Part shown: piece by piece, positions 23,514-40,789 of the stretch
Position numbering within the stretch: position 1 is the stretch's first letter
Layout: every line of letters begins with the position of its first letter
NCBI RefSeq assembly: GCF_009727055.1
Contig: NC_052354.1
Coordinates: forward strand, 38,783,739 to 38,847,738
Length of the DNA stretch: 64,000 nt
Direction of reading: 5' to 3'
Source: Benincasa hispida
Taxonomy: Eukaryota; Streptophyta; Magnoliopsida; Cucurbitales; Cucurbitaceae
Program-made: the position numbers and the translations under genes
Notes under the pieces: generated by a model
Told to the model about the DNA's origin: nothing
The model's input: only the letters and a program-made list of their open reading frames with translations
The model's database searches: none

Positions 23514-26256
23514 CACTACAAGAATTTTGAGATTTAATGTCGATTGAAAAAAATGAAATCGGATGTATAACGTCGGTTTTGTTTTTTTAAAAAGCGGATC
23601 TTTAATGTCATTTTAAAACCGACATTAAAGACCCGCTTAATTTTTCCTTCTTCACTCTCCCCCTATTTTCTTTTTCCTCTCATTCTCACACTTCCCTCTT
23701 CAGACCCTCTTCTTTCTCACTTCTCTCTTCCAAACCCTTGCCATTCGTCCGTCAATCGTGGGTGAAGAGTCTTTCGTGGTGTAGATCTGGCTTCCATGCA
23801 GGTCTGTTCGTCATCCAACCCACACTGCCGCACCCAGTCACCCGGATCTGCTGCTCGTTTTGTCGAAGCGCCACAACCAACCTGGATCTGATCGTGGGTG
23901 AAGCTCGTTCTGTTGAAGCGCCACAGCCCAGTCTGTTGCTCCCTCTTCAGTTATTTTTCTGTGTCTTATACTCTCGGTTTGATAAATAAGCACCCAAACT
24001 TGATACGCTAATCATGTGTCTCCAGATCTGAAGTTCATATTCCCACGTGGTGTGTGCCACAATTCGTTGTTCGATTTTCCCTCGCTGTCGTTCGTCGTTC
24101 GATTTTCCCTCACGGCGTGTCCCAGATCTACCGCTGGTCGTCTTTGTCCACCGCGCTGCCGTCCAGATCAGTTTGCTCTTTCTTCTCTTTCCTCACTTAA
24201 ACTCATAGCAATTTTTGTTCTTATGTTTACGCCTCTCAACTGTTTGTGTAAATGTCTCAATGAAAGCCAGCTGCAGTTTCACTCCAATATGTCTCTCTGC
24301 TCCTAGATTTGGGCCTTTTTATGTGTCTATGGCCTTTGAAATTCGATTTGATTAATGGTTTTGTTGTATATGATACATTTGTTGAAGTATTGGCAAGAGG
24401 CGTTGCCAAGAGTTGCTCATGCATTGGGTATGCGTGAGTAAGAGCAGTGAAAGCAAAATGTTGAGCGTAAGGCGCTGGATAACGATCATGTAGCAAATGA
24501 GACAGCCGCTAACACGATGAAGTAGACGATCGTCTAGTAAGTGAGCGGTGCTACACAATGAGATAGGCGATCGTGTAGGCGGGCGTTGAACGATCATGTA
24601 GCAATATGGGGAGCTAAACGATGAGGTAGGCGATCGTGTAGGCGGGTGCTGGACGATTGTGTAGCAATGCGGGGAGCTAAACGATGAGGTAGGCGATTGT
24701 GTAGGCAGCGCTGGAAGATCGTATAGCAATGCGGGGAGCTAAACGATGAGGTAGACGATTGTATAGCAGATGCGCGGAGCTAAGCGACGTGCTAGACGAT
24801 CGTGTAGATATGCGTGCGACATTAAACAATGAGGATGACACGCTAGACGATCGGACTATACGATAAGCAAAGTACTGCACGATTAGTGTAAGCGCTAGAC
24901 GATAAGCATAGAAGTTGGACGATAGCACTAGACGATAACATTGAGCGTTAAAGTGATGCACGGGCGCTAAGCGATAGACTACACGATGGCGCTACGCGAT
25001 GGGCGTGAGTGCTAGACGATAGATGTGTTGCGCTAGACGATGGGCAGACGCGCTACACGATAGGCGAATGCTAAGCGATAGGCTATGACGTTAAGCGATA
25101 GGCGGATGAGTTAGACGATAAAGCGTCAGTGCTAAACAATAGCCTATGCGTGAGATCGTTGAGAGCGAGATCGTTTACTAAACGATTGAGCTACACGATG
25201 GGCCGTTGGAGCTAAGCGATAGATGCAGGAACTAAATGATTGATTGGCTTGAGAACATGTGCATTATGCTAATTAAATACTCTAAAAGAATGTTGACTCA
25301 CAGTTTTAATAAGTTTTAGTTGATGAGTCCAACTTCATCGTTATGCTGCCGAAAATTTTCCATCGTCTTCCTATCTCATATCTAGGTAACCAAACTTCTA
25401 TTCTTCAAGATCTTGAAAAAGAAGATTCTCTCATTTATTCAATTATTAAGTTTTCTTGTTTTGCAGGTGCAATAAAGGAGTAAAGATTTGGTATCACAAC
25501 CTCTTTATGCTTTTTCCTGGGGAATTCTAGTAAAGAATTTTGCCTTGAATATACCATTTATACACATTCCCAATAAACACGGTTAGTTGAATATGAATTC
25601 TGATCACATTTTCACTTTCAATCCTTTGTCTTAAATCTTTTTTGTTTGTGATTCTTTGAACAACAGTGATCAGACAAAGATGCCTATAACCAGATACTGC
25701 TGAAGCTAGGGGAGTCTGTTTAAGAAGAATTATGAAGGGATCTATACTTACTAAGTGGAAAGGGACAGTAAACTCATAATGTTTGTATTACTTTTAATTT
25801 GTGTTTTCAAGGGCTAAATTATTGTACGACATTTTAAATTATAATTTTAATGCAAAATTTGTGGATTAAATGTAATAGATTTGCAATCCATATATAAATA
25901 ATATGTCATAGCCACAGTGTTCGATGATGATGTGTCATATTATACTTTTTGACCGAAAAAATGGATTCGACAATGGAATTTAAAAAAAGGAACAATAATT
26001 GATAAAACGGACAGATTCTGGGTCTCGATGTCAGTTTAAAAGGCTTCATTTGATTCTTGGGCTTCAGTTGCAACCGACATAACCGACATTAAAGGGCTTT
26101 AATGTCAGTTGCAACCAACATTAAAGACAGTGTTATTAAAGCCCTTTAATGTCGGTTTAAAACCGACATTAAAGACAACCGACATTAAAGGGTTTTAATA
26201 ACACTATCTTTAATGTCGGTTTAAAACCAACATTAAAGCCCAAAATTCTTCTAGTG
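23514..26256. mobile_element. Non-autonomous CACTA (CMC/EnSpm) DNA transposon
   Basis: The left end is CACTACAAGAATTTTGAG; the right end is AATTCTTCTAGTG, its inverted repeat. Both ends are flanked by TTT (23511-23513 and 26257-26259), the 3-bp duplication CACTA elements make. Subterminal repeats of CTTTAATGTCGGTT / AACCGACATTAAAG occur at both ends, including a 31-base palindrome at 26144-26174 with 15-base arms. At 2743 bp no transposase is recognisable. Frames at 23738-23989 and 24016-24306 have no known motif. It inserted into the dispersed-repeat DNA whose halves lie at 23446-23513 and 26260-26470. Its middle is a CGATCG-rich array. Confidence 0.9.
24452..25240. repeat. CGATCG-rich degenerate array inside the CACTA element
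   Basis: About 790 bases of variants of TAGACGATCGTGTAG / CTAAACGATGAGGTAG. A higher-order unit of 62-63 bp beginning GGGGAGCTAAACGATGAGG starts at 24608, 24671 and 24733; other parts are more degenerate. A perfect 14-base palindrome TAGACGATCGTCTA lies at 24523-24536. The array is unusually CpG-rich for this AT-rich window. Frames across it are repeat translations. Confidence 0.85.
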
Positions 26257-26259
26257 TTT

Positions 26260-29200
26260 AGTCCTTAAATAATTCTAATGAGTTTCAATGTAATCTTTAT
26301 ACTATACTTTATAATTTATAATGATTTAGTCTTCTGTTATGAAAAATATTATTAAGATTTAATGAAATTTCTTATTAATGTTAGATTTGGGATCAAATTT
26401 GTTTATAAACGGTAAAGAATCAATTATTACATAATAAAAATTGGGCTAAATTATAACAAATGCTTTTGAATTTTCCTTTTTGTTTTAAAAATATTCTTAT
26501 ATTTTCAAAAATTGCAATATTACCCGTCAACTTTCATAAACCTTTCGAAACTATTTTAGAGTATTTAGAATTTCAAATAAAAATCAAAACTTAAAACTAT
26601 GTGGGGATGACCTAAAACGATTTGATGATTCAAATTTTCGTTCTATGTCACCTACTACAGCATTTCACATCTCAATTTCCATCCAATTTCTAACAAATTT
26701 CTACTTCAAGGATATTTTTGAAATATTTATGAAAGTTCAAGGGTAATATTCCAACTTTTGAAAGTATAAAAATATTTTTGAAACATATGACAAAGTTTAA
26801 GGGTATTTTTATAATTTAACCTAAAAATTGTAACTTAATTTGATGAAATTTTTTATAATAAAGATTAAATTATTATTTATGGACTAAATTATTACAAATA
26901 TAAAACTACATGAGTTCATATTTAAGAACTCATTTATTAATCACACTTAATTTCAAAAAATTATAATGCTCGAACAAAGATAATAATAAAGGCTAAGAAA
27001 TAAAAAGTTTGACCAATACTTTGGTAAATAAAATTTTGCAATTTTTTTTTTTTTTTTTTTTTTTGAGAATAATTTTGCAAGGTTAAAAGTTTGATTTTTA
27101 CTTGTGTAATAGTCGAATTCAAAATGTTGGTAGTAGTAATGATAAATGATAATGAAAAGCTATGTATATAAGAAGCCACTTCATTAAAAGAAAGTATACG
27201 AGGCATTTGCTGTTTAGAAAAACACCCATAAGGGCAAAAGTATAAGAAACCTTGGTTGAATTTTATTCGACCGTTACAACTTGTGTATTCTAAAGGTATT
27301 TAGCCTACCGACTTCATAAATTAAATATTAAATAGTTTAACTTTATCAATTTCGATAGTGGTAACTATCAAGGACAACGAATCTATAAAGAGATCAGGGA
27401 CATGTATCTTTCTCATGTCGTGTCATTTTACATATATATATATAGTTTTTTTTATTAAATATAAAAAATATATTTATTTATAAATGACATGTATACTCGA
27501 GCGTGCCCTTTGAAGTCACAAAACAAGACGTTGCTCCAACGGTGGTGGTGAGTCGAACAATTTCATATATATTTGTATAATAGCTTAAAAGATTTCATTC
27601 CATTTTTATTTTTTTTTCATATATTTTGATGTTTATTTACAATTTTTTTTAAAATTTAGGCTTGTTTGGTAACTATTGGTTATTGATTTTTAGTTTTTGA
27701 AAATCAAGGCATATAAATACCATTTTCACATAAAATTTTTTTGCTTCGTTATTTACTTTACCATTAATTTAAGATTACATTCAAGGCATTACAAGTTTAA
27801 CTCCTAGTTTTTAAAATTATGTCTAATAAATATCTAAACTTTTAAACTTAACTTTAATAATTCCCTAAAAAAAAAATGTCTAATAGATATATAAACTTTC
27901 AATTTAGTATCTAAAAATCTCATAAGATATTAAAAATGTTTAAAATTTAATCGTTGTATTAAAAAAACAAATTATTTTTGTTTCTAATTCAACCTCACAA
28001 ATTTTGTAACCAACATTTACATTCTTTTTTCAAAAAAAAAAAAGGTTGGGTACTACATATTAGACACATTAATCGAGTAGTCAATGATCTATTTTATATT
28101 TTTTAAAGTTCAAGAATTATATATGACACAAATTTTGATGTTAATGGGCTTAAATTTTAACTTTATATAAAGTTATGTCTCCTAACATGAAATTCTAAAT
28201 CTAGCACTTTCTATATGCCAGTTAGTTATATTGTTTCAACGATGTTATATGATTTAAATATTATGCATCTAAAATTATATTTATATGAACTTCTGTCCTT
28301 ATATAAAATCCTAGATCCACCACTACTGACTATTGAAGTTTGCACATTTATTGAAGAATTTAATCCCTTATTTCTCTCTCCCTCTCTTTAATGTTTCCTA
28401 ACTCTAGACTAAACAACTATGAACCTCAAATATAGATTTTTTAACTTCAATGTATCAACTCTAGACTTAAGAACTCAACTTAGTGTCTCAAACAACTCTT
28501 TAAGATATTTACATATAGATAGTTGAAGAAGGAAAAAGTGTAGGTGATAGCGAAGTTGAGACATGGGTTTTAAGAATATGGGCGTCATAGGTCATGCGAA
28601 CATTGGTGGATTTTGCAGGTTTTAAGGGGTGAAGAGGTAAAGAATATTGGTGGCCAAAATTCACTTTTGATTTTCGATATTCAAAGGTCGTCGATGTCAT
28701 CAACGTGGCCACCATGGAGTTCGTTGCCGCCACGAGAGGAGAACAAAAAGAAAAAGTTTAGTACTAGGAGAGTACATACTTTAGTATGTCATTATTAGAT
28801 GATATATTATTTTATTTCATGGATTCCACACAATTATTAAATACTTCTTTAAGGGAAAGCAATGAATGAAGGTAAAGGTGTTTATACAACCCAATAACCC
28901 CAAGTTCCATCCAACCTAACCCAAAACATAAGAGTTAGGCTATGTTAGATAAGCTTTTTGTTATTCTTTTAGAGAAAAGAACTATGAAATTAGCATATAA
29001 AATGTATTTTAATTTATTTTTAATTGAATCGAATTAAAACTACAAGAACTATGAAACTTTCTGCTACATGTAATTGAATGTTCTAATCATATAATCTTTT
29101 TTCTCATTGACTACTTTAACTCACCTACCAAAATTTAGGAAATCACTGAAAAATACTTGCGAAAAGACGATCATTTCACAATGTTTGAACTTTGTCAAAC

Positions 29201-29556
29201 TTTGTAAAACGTATTTTCGAAATCCCAAAACTTTACGAAAATTTTGAAAAAAACCTCGACAAAAATACATAGTTTATTTTACAATGTTTGAACTTTGTCA
29301 AACTACTTTGTAAAATGTGCTTTCAAGATTACTAAACTTATAGACTTTTTTTAAATTTTTTTTTAAAAGAAAAACTTAATTCTAAAAATGCTTGAAAAAA
29401 AAAACACCGATTTGAATATTTCAAAAAGATTGCTTCACAACTGGTCAAAATATAGATATGCAAATAAAAAAATTATAAGGTCATAAAATTCAAAGAATAA
29501 AAAAAACACCCAAAAAAAGAGTAACGAAACTCATTTCTACACCCTAAACACGAGTG
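26260..29556. other. Intergenic AT-rich DNA, no gene seen
   Basis: Begins with the second half of the dispersed repeat split by the CACTA element (to ~26470). 27659-27770 is a half copy of the GTTTGGTAACTA MITE family. A 20-nt poly-T run is at about 27043-27064. Frames at 28509-28733 and 28613-28798 are unsupported. 29150-29350 has 'acaatgtttgaactttgtca' twice. Confidence 0.5.
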
Positions 29557-29691
29557 TCAAGAATCCCAAGATTTCTGATTCCGACCAATCAACCCCACGG
29601 GTTTCACTGAATCCGAACCAGTTTCCCCCAAAAGTGGATCCAACATCCCTTCATCAACAAGGTAAAGACAGTCATCACCATACAATGCATT
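29557..29691 (-). pseudogene. Exon-like fragment, terminal exon of unknown gene
   Basis: On the minus strand a possible acceptor GAAGCTTAG is followed by a 44-codon open frame with balanced composition (LYGDDCLYLVDEGMLDPLLG, then a GRNQKSWDS end) and a TGA stop. The composition is unlike the surrounding AT-rich DNA. It lies downstream of the ARL1 stop on the same strand, so it is either part of a long ARL1 3' UTR, an alternative last exon, or a stray gene fragment. I do not recognise the protein. Confidence 0.3.
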
Positions 29692-29759
29692 CTAAGCTTC
29701 AGAGAAGAATATCCTCTTCAAGGGAATTAGTGATTAAAGTACAATCTTTAGGCATAGTA

Positions 29760-30021
29760 ACAAATATGCTTCAAATCACATCAATTAAAGATGGGAAACG
29801 AGAAAAATAGAGTCGGTGAAAACTCCAGTGGTCACCATCTTTAATGAAAACAATTTTACATGTATACCAATAGTTCGTTCCCTTAAAAAAAATTGTGACT
29901 GAAAAAGCAAGTAAAACTGGCGAAATCAATCGGCAAATGAGTTCTCTTCTGCAAGTCATAATGTTTAAACATCGTATTCTCTAACTGGGTGCCTCAAATA
30001 TTCTTCTTTGGCCGGTAAGAG
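29760..30021 (-). other. Probable ARL1 3' UTR
   Basis: Sequence immediately after the ARL1 stop, moderately AT-rich, with no supported frame on the sense strand. 'cattaaagatgg' near 29840 on the minus strand is a possible poly(A) signal variant. The end is not defined by sequence alone. Confidence 0.4.
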
Positions 30022-35465
<5,444 letters not shown>

Positions 35466-35489
35466 TCAAACGCAGAGCTCAATACATCC

Positions 35490-35576
35490 CTGAAAATACC
35501 AACTACAGACTGAACATTCAATGATTCAACAGAGAAGTGAAAAATTAAGAGAGAGGGATTTGAAGAAGACAGAAAC
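35490..35576 (-). other. Probable ARL1 5'-UTR intron
   Basis: On the minus strand a donor ACGCAG|GTTTCTG and an acceptor TATTTTCAG|GG bound an 87-base segment rich in pyrimidine before the acceptor. It is followed by 72 bases of leader to the ATG at 35417. An intron in the 5' UTR is common in plant small GTPase genes; here it rests on splice-site sequence only. Confidence 0.4.
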
Positions 35577-36339
35577 CTGCGTTGTTGTCAGGATTAAAGA
35601 TTGAATGAGAAATCTGGAGAAAGAAGTAGCCGACTCACAGTAAAGAACTCGCTGATCTGCTCCAATTCGTCTCGCAATTCTCAAAATTGGAGTTGGAAAT
35701 TTGGCTAAGTAACAGAAATTTCTTTGATGGCCCGGCCGTGTTCCTCCCTCTGCGGTGCGTTCAATCCACGTCACTTCCGAGGTATATTTTTGTTTTATAT
35801 TCTAAATTTGCTCTATTTTCCCCCCTTGTGTTTAAGGACAATTCTTTTTTACAAACCTTCAAATTTGAAAACATTTTTTTATTAAAAAATATTTAAATCT
35901 CTAACCTCTAACCATTTAGGTGACATTTCGAGGCCAAGATTCATACTATAATAACCACCTAAATACTAATTTTTAATATCCAATTAGCTACGATCAACAC
36001 TATTTCAAAACTTTTATTTGTTATAAAACTTACTATTTTACCTTCATCATTTTATTTTATTCTTTACTACAATATTTACAATTTATTTCTCAAATTAAAA
36101 TAGTTTACATCTCAAATACATATTATTATAATCCAACTATGATAATTTAGGATTATAATAATCAACTCATTATCTTAAACGCGCCTTAATGTTAAAGCGT
36201 AATGCTGGTGTTTTTCTTCAAATCAAAATGTTTGGATGTCCAATACTGGTTGCAATGTTCATGTGACAAACAAGTTGGCTAATATGAATATCTCTGTGAC
36301 TTTATCCTCTGTCTACTCTTCCAACAACTAAAGTACAAG
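35577..36339. other. ARL1 upstream region and intergenic DNA
   Basis: 35577-35720 is comparatively GC-rich (for example 'tgatggcccggccgtg') and is the likely ARL1 core promoter/leader. Beyond this to 36339 the DNA is AT-rich without a supported gene. Confidence 0.45.
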
Positions 36340-36960
36340 CAGGCCTTATAGCTCATGTTGGTATCGAAGATTCTTCCACTGTGTGGCATGATAGGTTAGG
36401 CCACCCTTGATCCTAATATATATGTTCTTTGATAATACCCTTTACAAACACTATCTTGATGGAAAAAATTGTGTAAATAATAACTCTTTTTCTTATCCAC
36501 TACATCTACTACTGCTCCTTTATAAATCGTTCATAGTGACGTATGGGGCCTTGCCCTTGAAAGGTTCGATAAAGGTCATCGCTATTATCTTTCTTTTATC
36601 GATGATTTTACTTGTTAAACATGGATATTTCCTATGTTTTACAAATCAGATACCTATTCTGTTTTCACTATACCCTTTGCAGAGAATTTACTTGCATATA
36701 AAGTAAAGATTTTTCGTTGCACTGTGATTCACAAGATGCCATAGGAATTATCAAGGATAGTGTGTGTAATGGCAAAGGGAAGACATATACACCTTAGATA
36801 TAAGCTGCGAAACTGTTGTTGAAAAGAGGAATTATCTCCCTCGAGTATGTGAGATTTGAGAGGAACAAGGTGAATCCTCTAACCAAAGGCCTAACAAGGA
36901 GAATAATTCTAGAGTTCCTAGTGTGCATGGGACTCAAACCCATAAAAATCTCACAACCCT
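36340..36960 (+). pseudogene. Decayed Copia pol fragment (pre-integrase, integrase, RNase H end)
   Basis: 36380-36412 encodes VWHDRLGHP, the GAG-pre-integrase/zinc-finger His motif. 36525-36680 encodes HSDVWGP, RYYLSFIDDF and TWIF, the start of the Copia integrase core. From 36722 the frame reads CDSQDAIGI, then later LTKGLT and MGLKPI, the C-terminal RNase H end. Everything between (most integrase, all RT) is missing, and stops and frameshifts are frequent. This is an old internal deletion derivative, distinct from the Copia family further right. Confidence 0.75.
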
Positions 36961-37095
36961 TTCTTTGGGTGGTCCTAGTATGACTTGATGGATAGAACTA
37001 AATCCTTAAAAATTCCATTACCCTTTCTTCGGGAAGTCCTTGTTATGGACTTGATGGATAAATGTGAAAATTGTTAGAGTTATAAAACACAAAAC
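36961..37095. other. 3' flank of the Copia fragment, split by a solo LTR
   Basis: Contains repeated 'gacttgatggata' phrases and ends 'aaacacaaaac'. The same kind of phrase ('tgacggacttgatgaaattg') resumes after 38994, showing that the next LTR landed inside this sequence. It is probably the 3' untranslated part of the decayed Copia element. Confidence 0.45.
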
Positions 37096-38988
37096 TGAAG
37101 TAAAACGGATCATTTAGTATTCTAATTCAGTAATTTTGACTTTAAATTGAACATGCACATAAACTAATAAGAGAGTCTCATGACATACCTTTGAAGAACC
37201 TCTTGAAACTTGAATTCCAACTACAAATCTCCTTCAAATCTGCTTATGAACCATCTCAAGGCCTTTCTTACTATCTTCTTGGTGCCTTAGATTGAGTTAT
37301 GGAACTCAAAATAAGCTTGGATTAAGGGAATTTGGAGATGAGGTTACTGCATCACCATAGTTGAAAACCTCAAATTTTTTCAGCAAAAAACTATCAAATG
37401 CATGCTCGATTCTCAACCCAATCTTCTTCCTTTATTGCATGTTTCATGCAAAGAGAATTGTTGCATGAATTGCACCTCATGCTTGGAAGATTGACTCAAG
37501 AAAATTGTGGAATGTGTGTGAGCTACTTGGTTTGAAAGTGGAAAAACCCACTTTTGAGATTTTCCATTTTCCATCTTTTCATTTTGATTTTCTAAATTGA
37601 TTTCTAAAATCAATTTTTCAAAAAATAAAATTTTTATTAATTTTACAAAATTAATAATTAATTAATTTTCTAATAAAATTAATAATAAATAATTAAATAA
37701 ATAATTTATTAATTCTAATTAATTCAATATCAAATATTAAATTAATTTAACACTAATTCCACCATCATGAATCCTTATTAATGAATTTAATATATAAATC
37801 ATATTTAAATATTAATTGATTCTCTAATTCTATTTAACTCCAAAATTAAATGTGTAATTATATCATATATAATTGTTAATTCCCTTAATTCTAATTTGAA
37901 TGTTTCAAATTAACTTATCATGCTACTCTAAGGCTAATCCATTTGTGAGCTAGTAGGGGGACCTCGCGAACCTACAGATCATGGACTCCAACAATTCGAA
38001 ATTAATTGGATAAACTCTATACACCGAATTAACCCTCATTTGTTAACTATTAGGTCACTTCACTAAAGCCCAGAGTTGCACTCCCCTCACTATAGATATA
38101 TTATGTCCAATCGATATAACCATGATTAGTAAGTTAACCCTTCACAGGTTGTTCGTAATAATGGCTAGATCAAATGGTTGTTTTACCCCCCAGATTACCT
38201 CTTGTTTCTTAAGTCCCACTGATCCTCTAATGAACAATTGGTTTGCGATCTGGTCATCAAACCGAGTCCCACTCGGGTCAATGAGAGGGTAGGGCCCCTT
38301 GTTCAAGACCCAGAGTCACTACTTAAGGGAACAACCTCTCTACTATCCCTGAAAGCGGGTAGGAGTGAATTCCATCTTACACCCTATGTCCCCACCTAGC
38401 TACCCGACCTTACCCCTGAAATGGAGGTTTATTGAGTCGGGCACTGTTGAGTTAACCATCACTTATGCAAATCTAAGGATAATCCCGAATAAATAAGAGT
38501 TCATAGTTACCTCAGGATTAAGGTCAAGTTACCTAGGTCATTACCTTGAAATAGAAGTCTAAAACAGTAAATAGTGTTATAAAGTAAGAGTGACTTATTT
38601 CGTGGTCCGATCTTATACAAACCCATTGCACAGGATGCCCCCACTTCTCATGTCATGACATGTACGAATTAGGATCACTTCATATTTAGCACTTTATAAC
38701 TCCTTGTAACAACTATAGAGTGGGTTGCATCTGATAGTGTTACCAGAATAAGACACCCAACCTTATTCATATACTATAGATCATTTTGACTATTTACTCG
38801 AACCTGATCCACTTTTATGTCACCACATAAAGTTCAAGTACTCATGTAATATTCATGGATCTTTTTAATTTATTGGATTTATTTCTAAAACGAAAAAAGC
38901 AATTCATATATTCAATAACAACTTATTGAATTTTCAAAATAAGTTTTATTATTTACAAACCATGAGTTTTAGGACATAAAATCCAACA
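37096..38988 (-). mobile_element. Solo LTR, Copia-type family, perfect TSD (AAAAC)
   Basis: Minus orientation: starts TGTTGGATTTTATGTCC at 38988 and ends GTTTTACTTCA at 37096. AAAAC occurs directly on both sides (37091-37095, 38989-38993). Length 1893 bp. It shares interior sequence with 17284-19115 and 59023-63374 (TSS-distal 'ataaccatgattagtaagt', 'agataccagaataagacac'-like segments). No internal domain; it arose by recombination between LTRs. Frames inside it are spurious. Confidence 0.88.
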
Positions 38989-38993
38989 AAAAC

Positions 38994-39255
38994 TTCATAT
39001 TTCAATTTTTGAGTGGTTCGCCTTTGACGGACTTGATGAAATTGGTTCTAGTATGGACTAGAAGTGAAGTCTTCATAGATTAGTTTTTTAGTGATCTATT
39101 GCAATAGACTTGATCAAACAATTAGCATGAATGTGAAGGTGCGGTCGCCTTCTATGACAAAATTTAAGGGTCTCTTTCTAGAGCTTTCATGTTGAACCAA
39201 GGTTTATGAGCATAGCCTTAACTAGCATGCATTGTATCGCAGAATCAAGAAAATT
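38994..39255. other. Remnant between solo LTR and Copia 5' LTR
   Basis: Continuation of the sequence interrupted by the solo LTR (repeated 'gacttgat', 'tatggactagaagtg'). No coding frame. Confidence 0.4.
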
Positions 39256-40775
39256 TAAAGATGTTTGCATAAGACCGGACCATGAAATAATCACTTTTTC
39301 TTTAAAACAATTGTTTACTGTTAAAACTAACTATTTCAATTCAATGACCTAAGGTAACTCGATCTTAATCTTGAGCTAACTATGAACTCTTGTTTATTCG
39401 GGATCATCCTTTAATCTCCATCGGTCAAAGTGGTTTAGCGTCATTGCTCAATAAGCCTCCCATTTTAGGGGTAAGACTGGATAGATAGCTCGAGACATAG
39501 TTCTAAAAGATGGAACTCACTCCTACCCATTTTAGGGTAAGTAGATAGGTTGTTCCCTTACGTACTGACTTCTAGTCTTGAACAAAGGGGCCCTGCCCTT
39601 TCGTGGCTAAAAGGGATTCAGTTTATTGATAGGACCATGAATAGATTGTTCATTAGAGGATCAGTAGAGACTTAAGGAGAAAGATATATTAGAGAGGTAA
39701 AACGATAAATCTAACCTAGCTATAAATACGAACGACCTGTGAAGGATTGACTCACTGATTATGGTTAAATCAAGTGGACAAAAATATATCTACAGTGAAG
39801 AGAGTGCAACTATGAGATATAGTGATTAATTTGGTTTAAAAAGTTTAGCCAATTAATCGTAAATCATTGGAGCTCATGATCTGTAGGTCCATTAGGTCCC
39901 TCTACTAGCTCGTAAAAGGATTAAACCTTAGAATAACGTGTTGAAAAAATTTGAAATGTTCAAACTCGGTTTAGGGTTTAGATTATTATATTTGATATAA
40001 TTGACGTTTAATTATCGTGTTAAACATTACGATTTTAGGGACTTGAAAATATTTAAATATGATTTAAATATTTAATGAGGTGTTATATTAATTTAATATT
40101 TGATATTAAATTAAATTAATTAATTTTCTAATTTAGTAATTATTAAATTTTTAATTTATGAAATTCAAAATTATAAAACTCGATTAATTGATTTTTTTAT
40201 TATGAAACTTATATTTGATTATTTAATTTAAATCAAATTGAATTTGAAAATTACTTTTTTAAAATATTTTTTATATTTTTTCAAATAATTCATTTAATTG
40301 AAAAAATTGGATGTTGGATGATCCCACTTATTCTACTATGAATTACACCTCAAGCTACTAAGGATTTATGGAATGTGAAGTGGTTTTATCATGTTCATCC
40401 TGATTTGCATGACAAGCTTCTATATATTGAAGTTTTTTAACAGATTTGGAGGCCATGCAAATTGAAAAAGCTAAAAAGAAAAACTATTTTTCTTACTTTT
40501 TCAATTCTTAAAACCACTTCAAATTCTCCTCAATTTGAAGACTTCACTTCAATCTAAGGCCTAAAATTAGTAGAGAAGATACTTGTGGTGGTCTACTATA
40601 AAAATTGAAAAAGAATTTCGTGGTGAAACCAACCAGTTTAAAGAATCATCAAAGACATTCACTTAAAACCCTAATATACTAAAACTATGAGCATGCATGC
40701 TAATTGGCTAAAATTGATGTAGTTAGAGTGCTTAGATCCTTAATTGCTTCCGTTTGTTGAATGTCAACTCCATCA
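39256..40775 (+). mobile_element. Copia 5' LTR, start truncated
   Basis: From AAAGATGTTTGCATAAGAC it runs collinear with the LTR beginning at 54150 (which has the same words at about 54494), so roughly the first 350 bases are missing. It ends CAACTCCATCA at 40775, matching the end of the 3' LTR at 57404-57415. It differs from the 3' copy by an extra ~65 bases near 40675-40740. The primer-binding site follows directly. Confidence 0.8.
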
Positions 40776-40777
40776 AT

Positions 40778-40789
40778 TGGTATTAGAGC
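40778..40789 (+). promoter_or_regulatory. Retrotransposon primer-binding site (tRNA-iMet)
   Basis: TGGTATTAGAGC, two bases after the LTR end. It matches the classical plant initiator-Met primer-binding site TGGTATCAGAGC at 11 of 12 positions. It fixes the orientation of the LTR at 39256-40775 as a 5' LTR on the plus strand. Confidence 0.85.

Noticed and set aside
24257..24961. Minus-strand Ser/Leu-rich frames over 24257-24961
   Set aside because: They are translations of the 62-63-bp CGATCG repeat within a CACTA element, with repeat-periodic peptides and no initiation or splice context.
29520..29810. Plus-strand frame of about 90 codons (VKNPKISDSDQS...) opposite the ARL1 3' flank
   Set aside because: No ATG near its start and no donor/acceptor context; the minus-strand exon-like frame over the same bases is the better reading, and both are weak.
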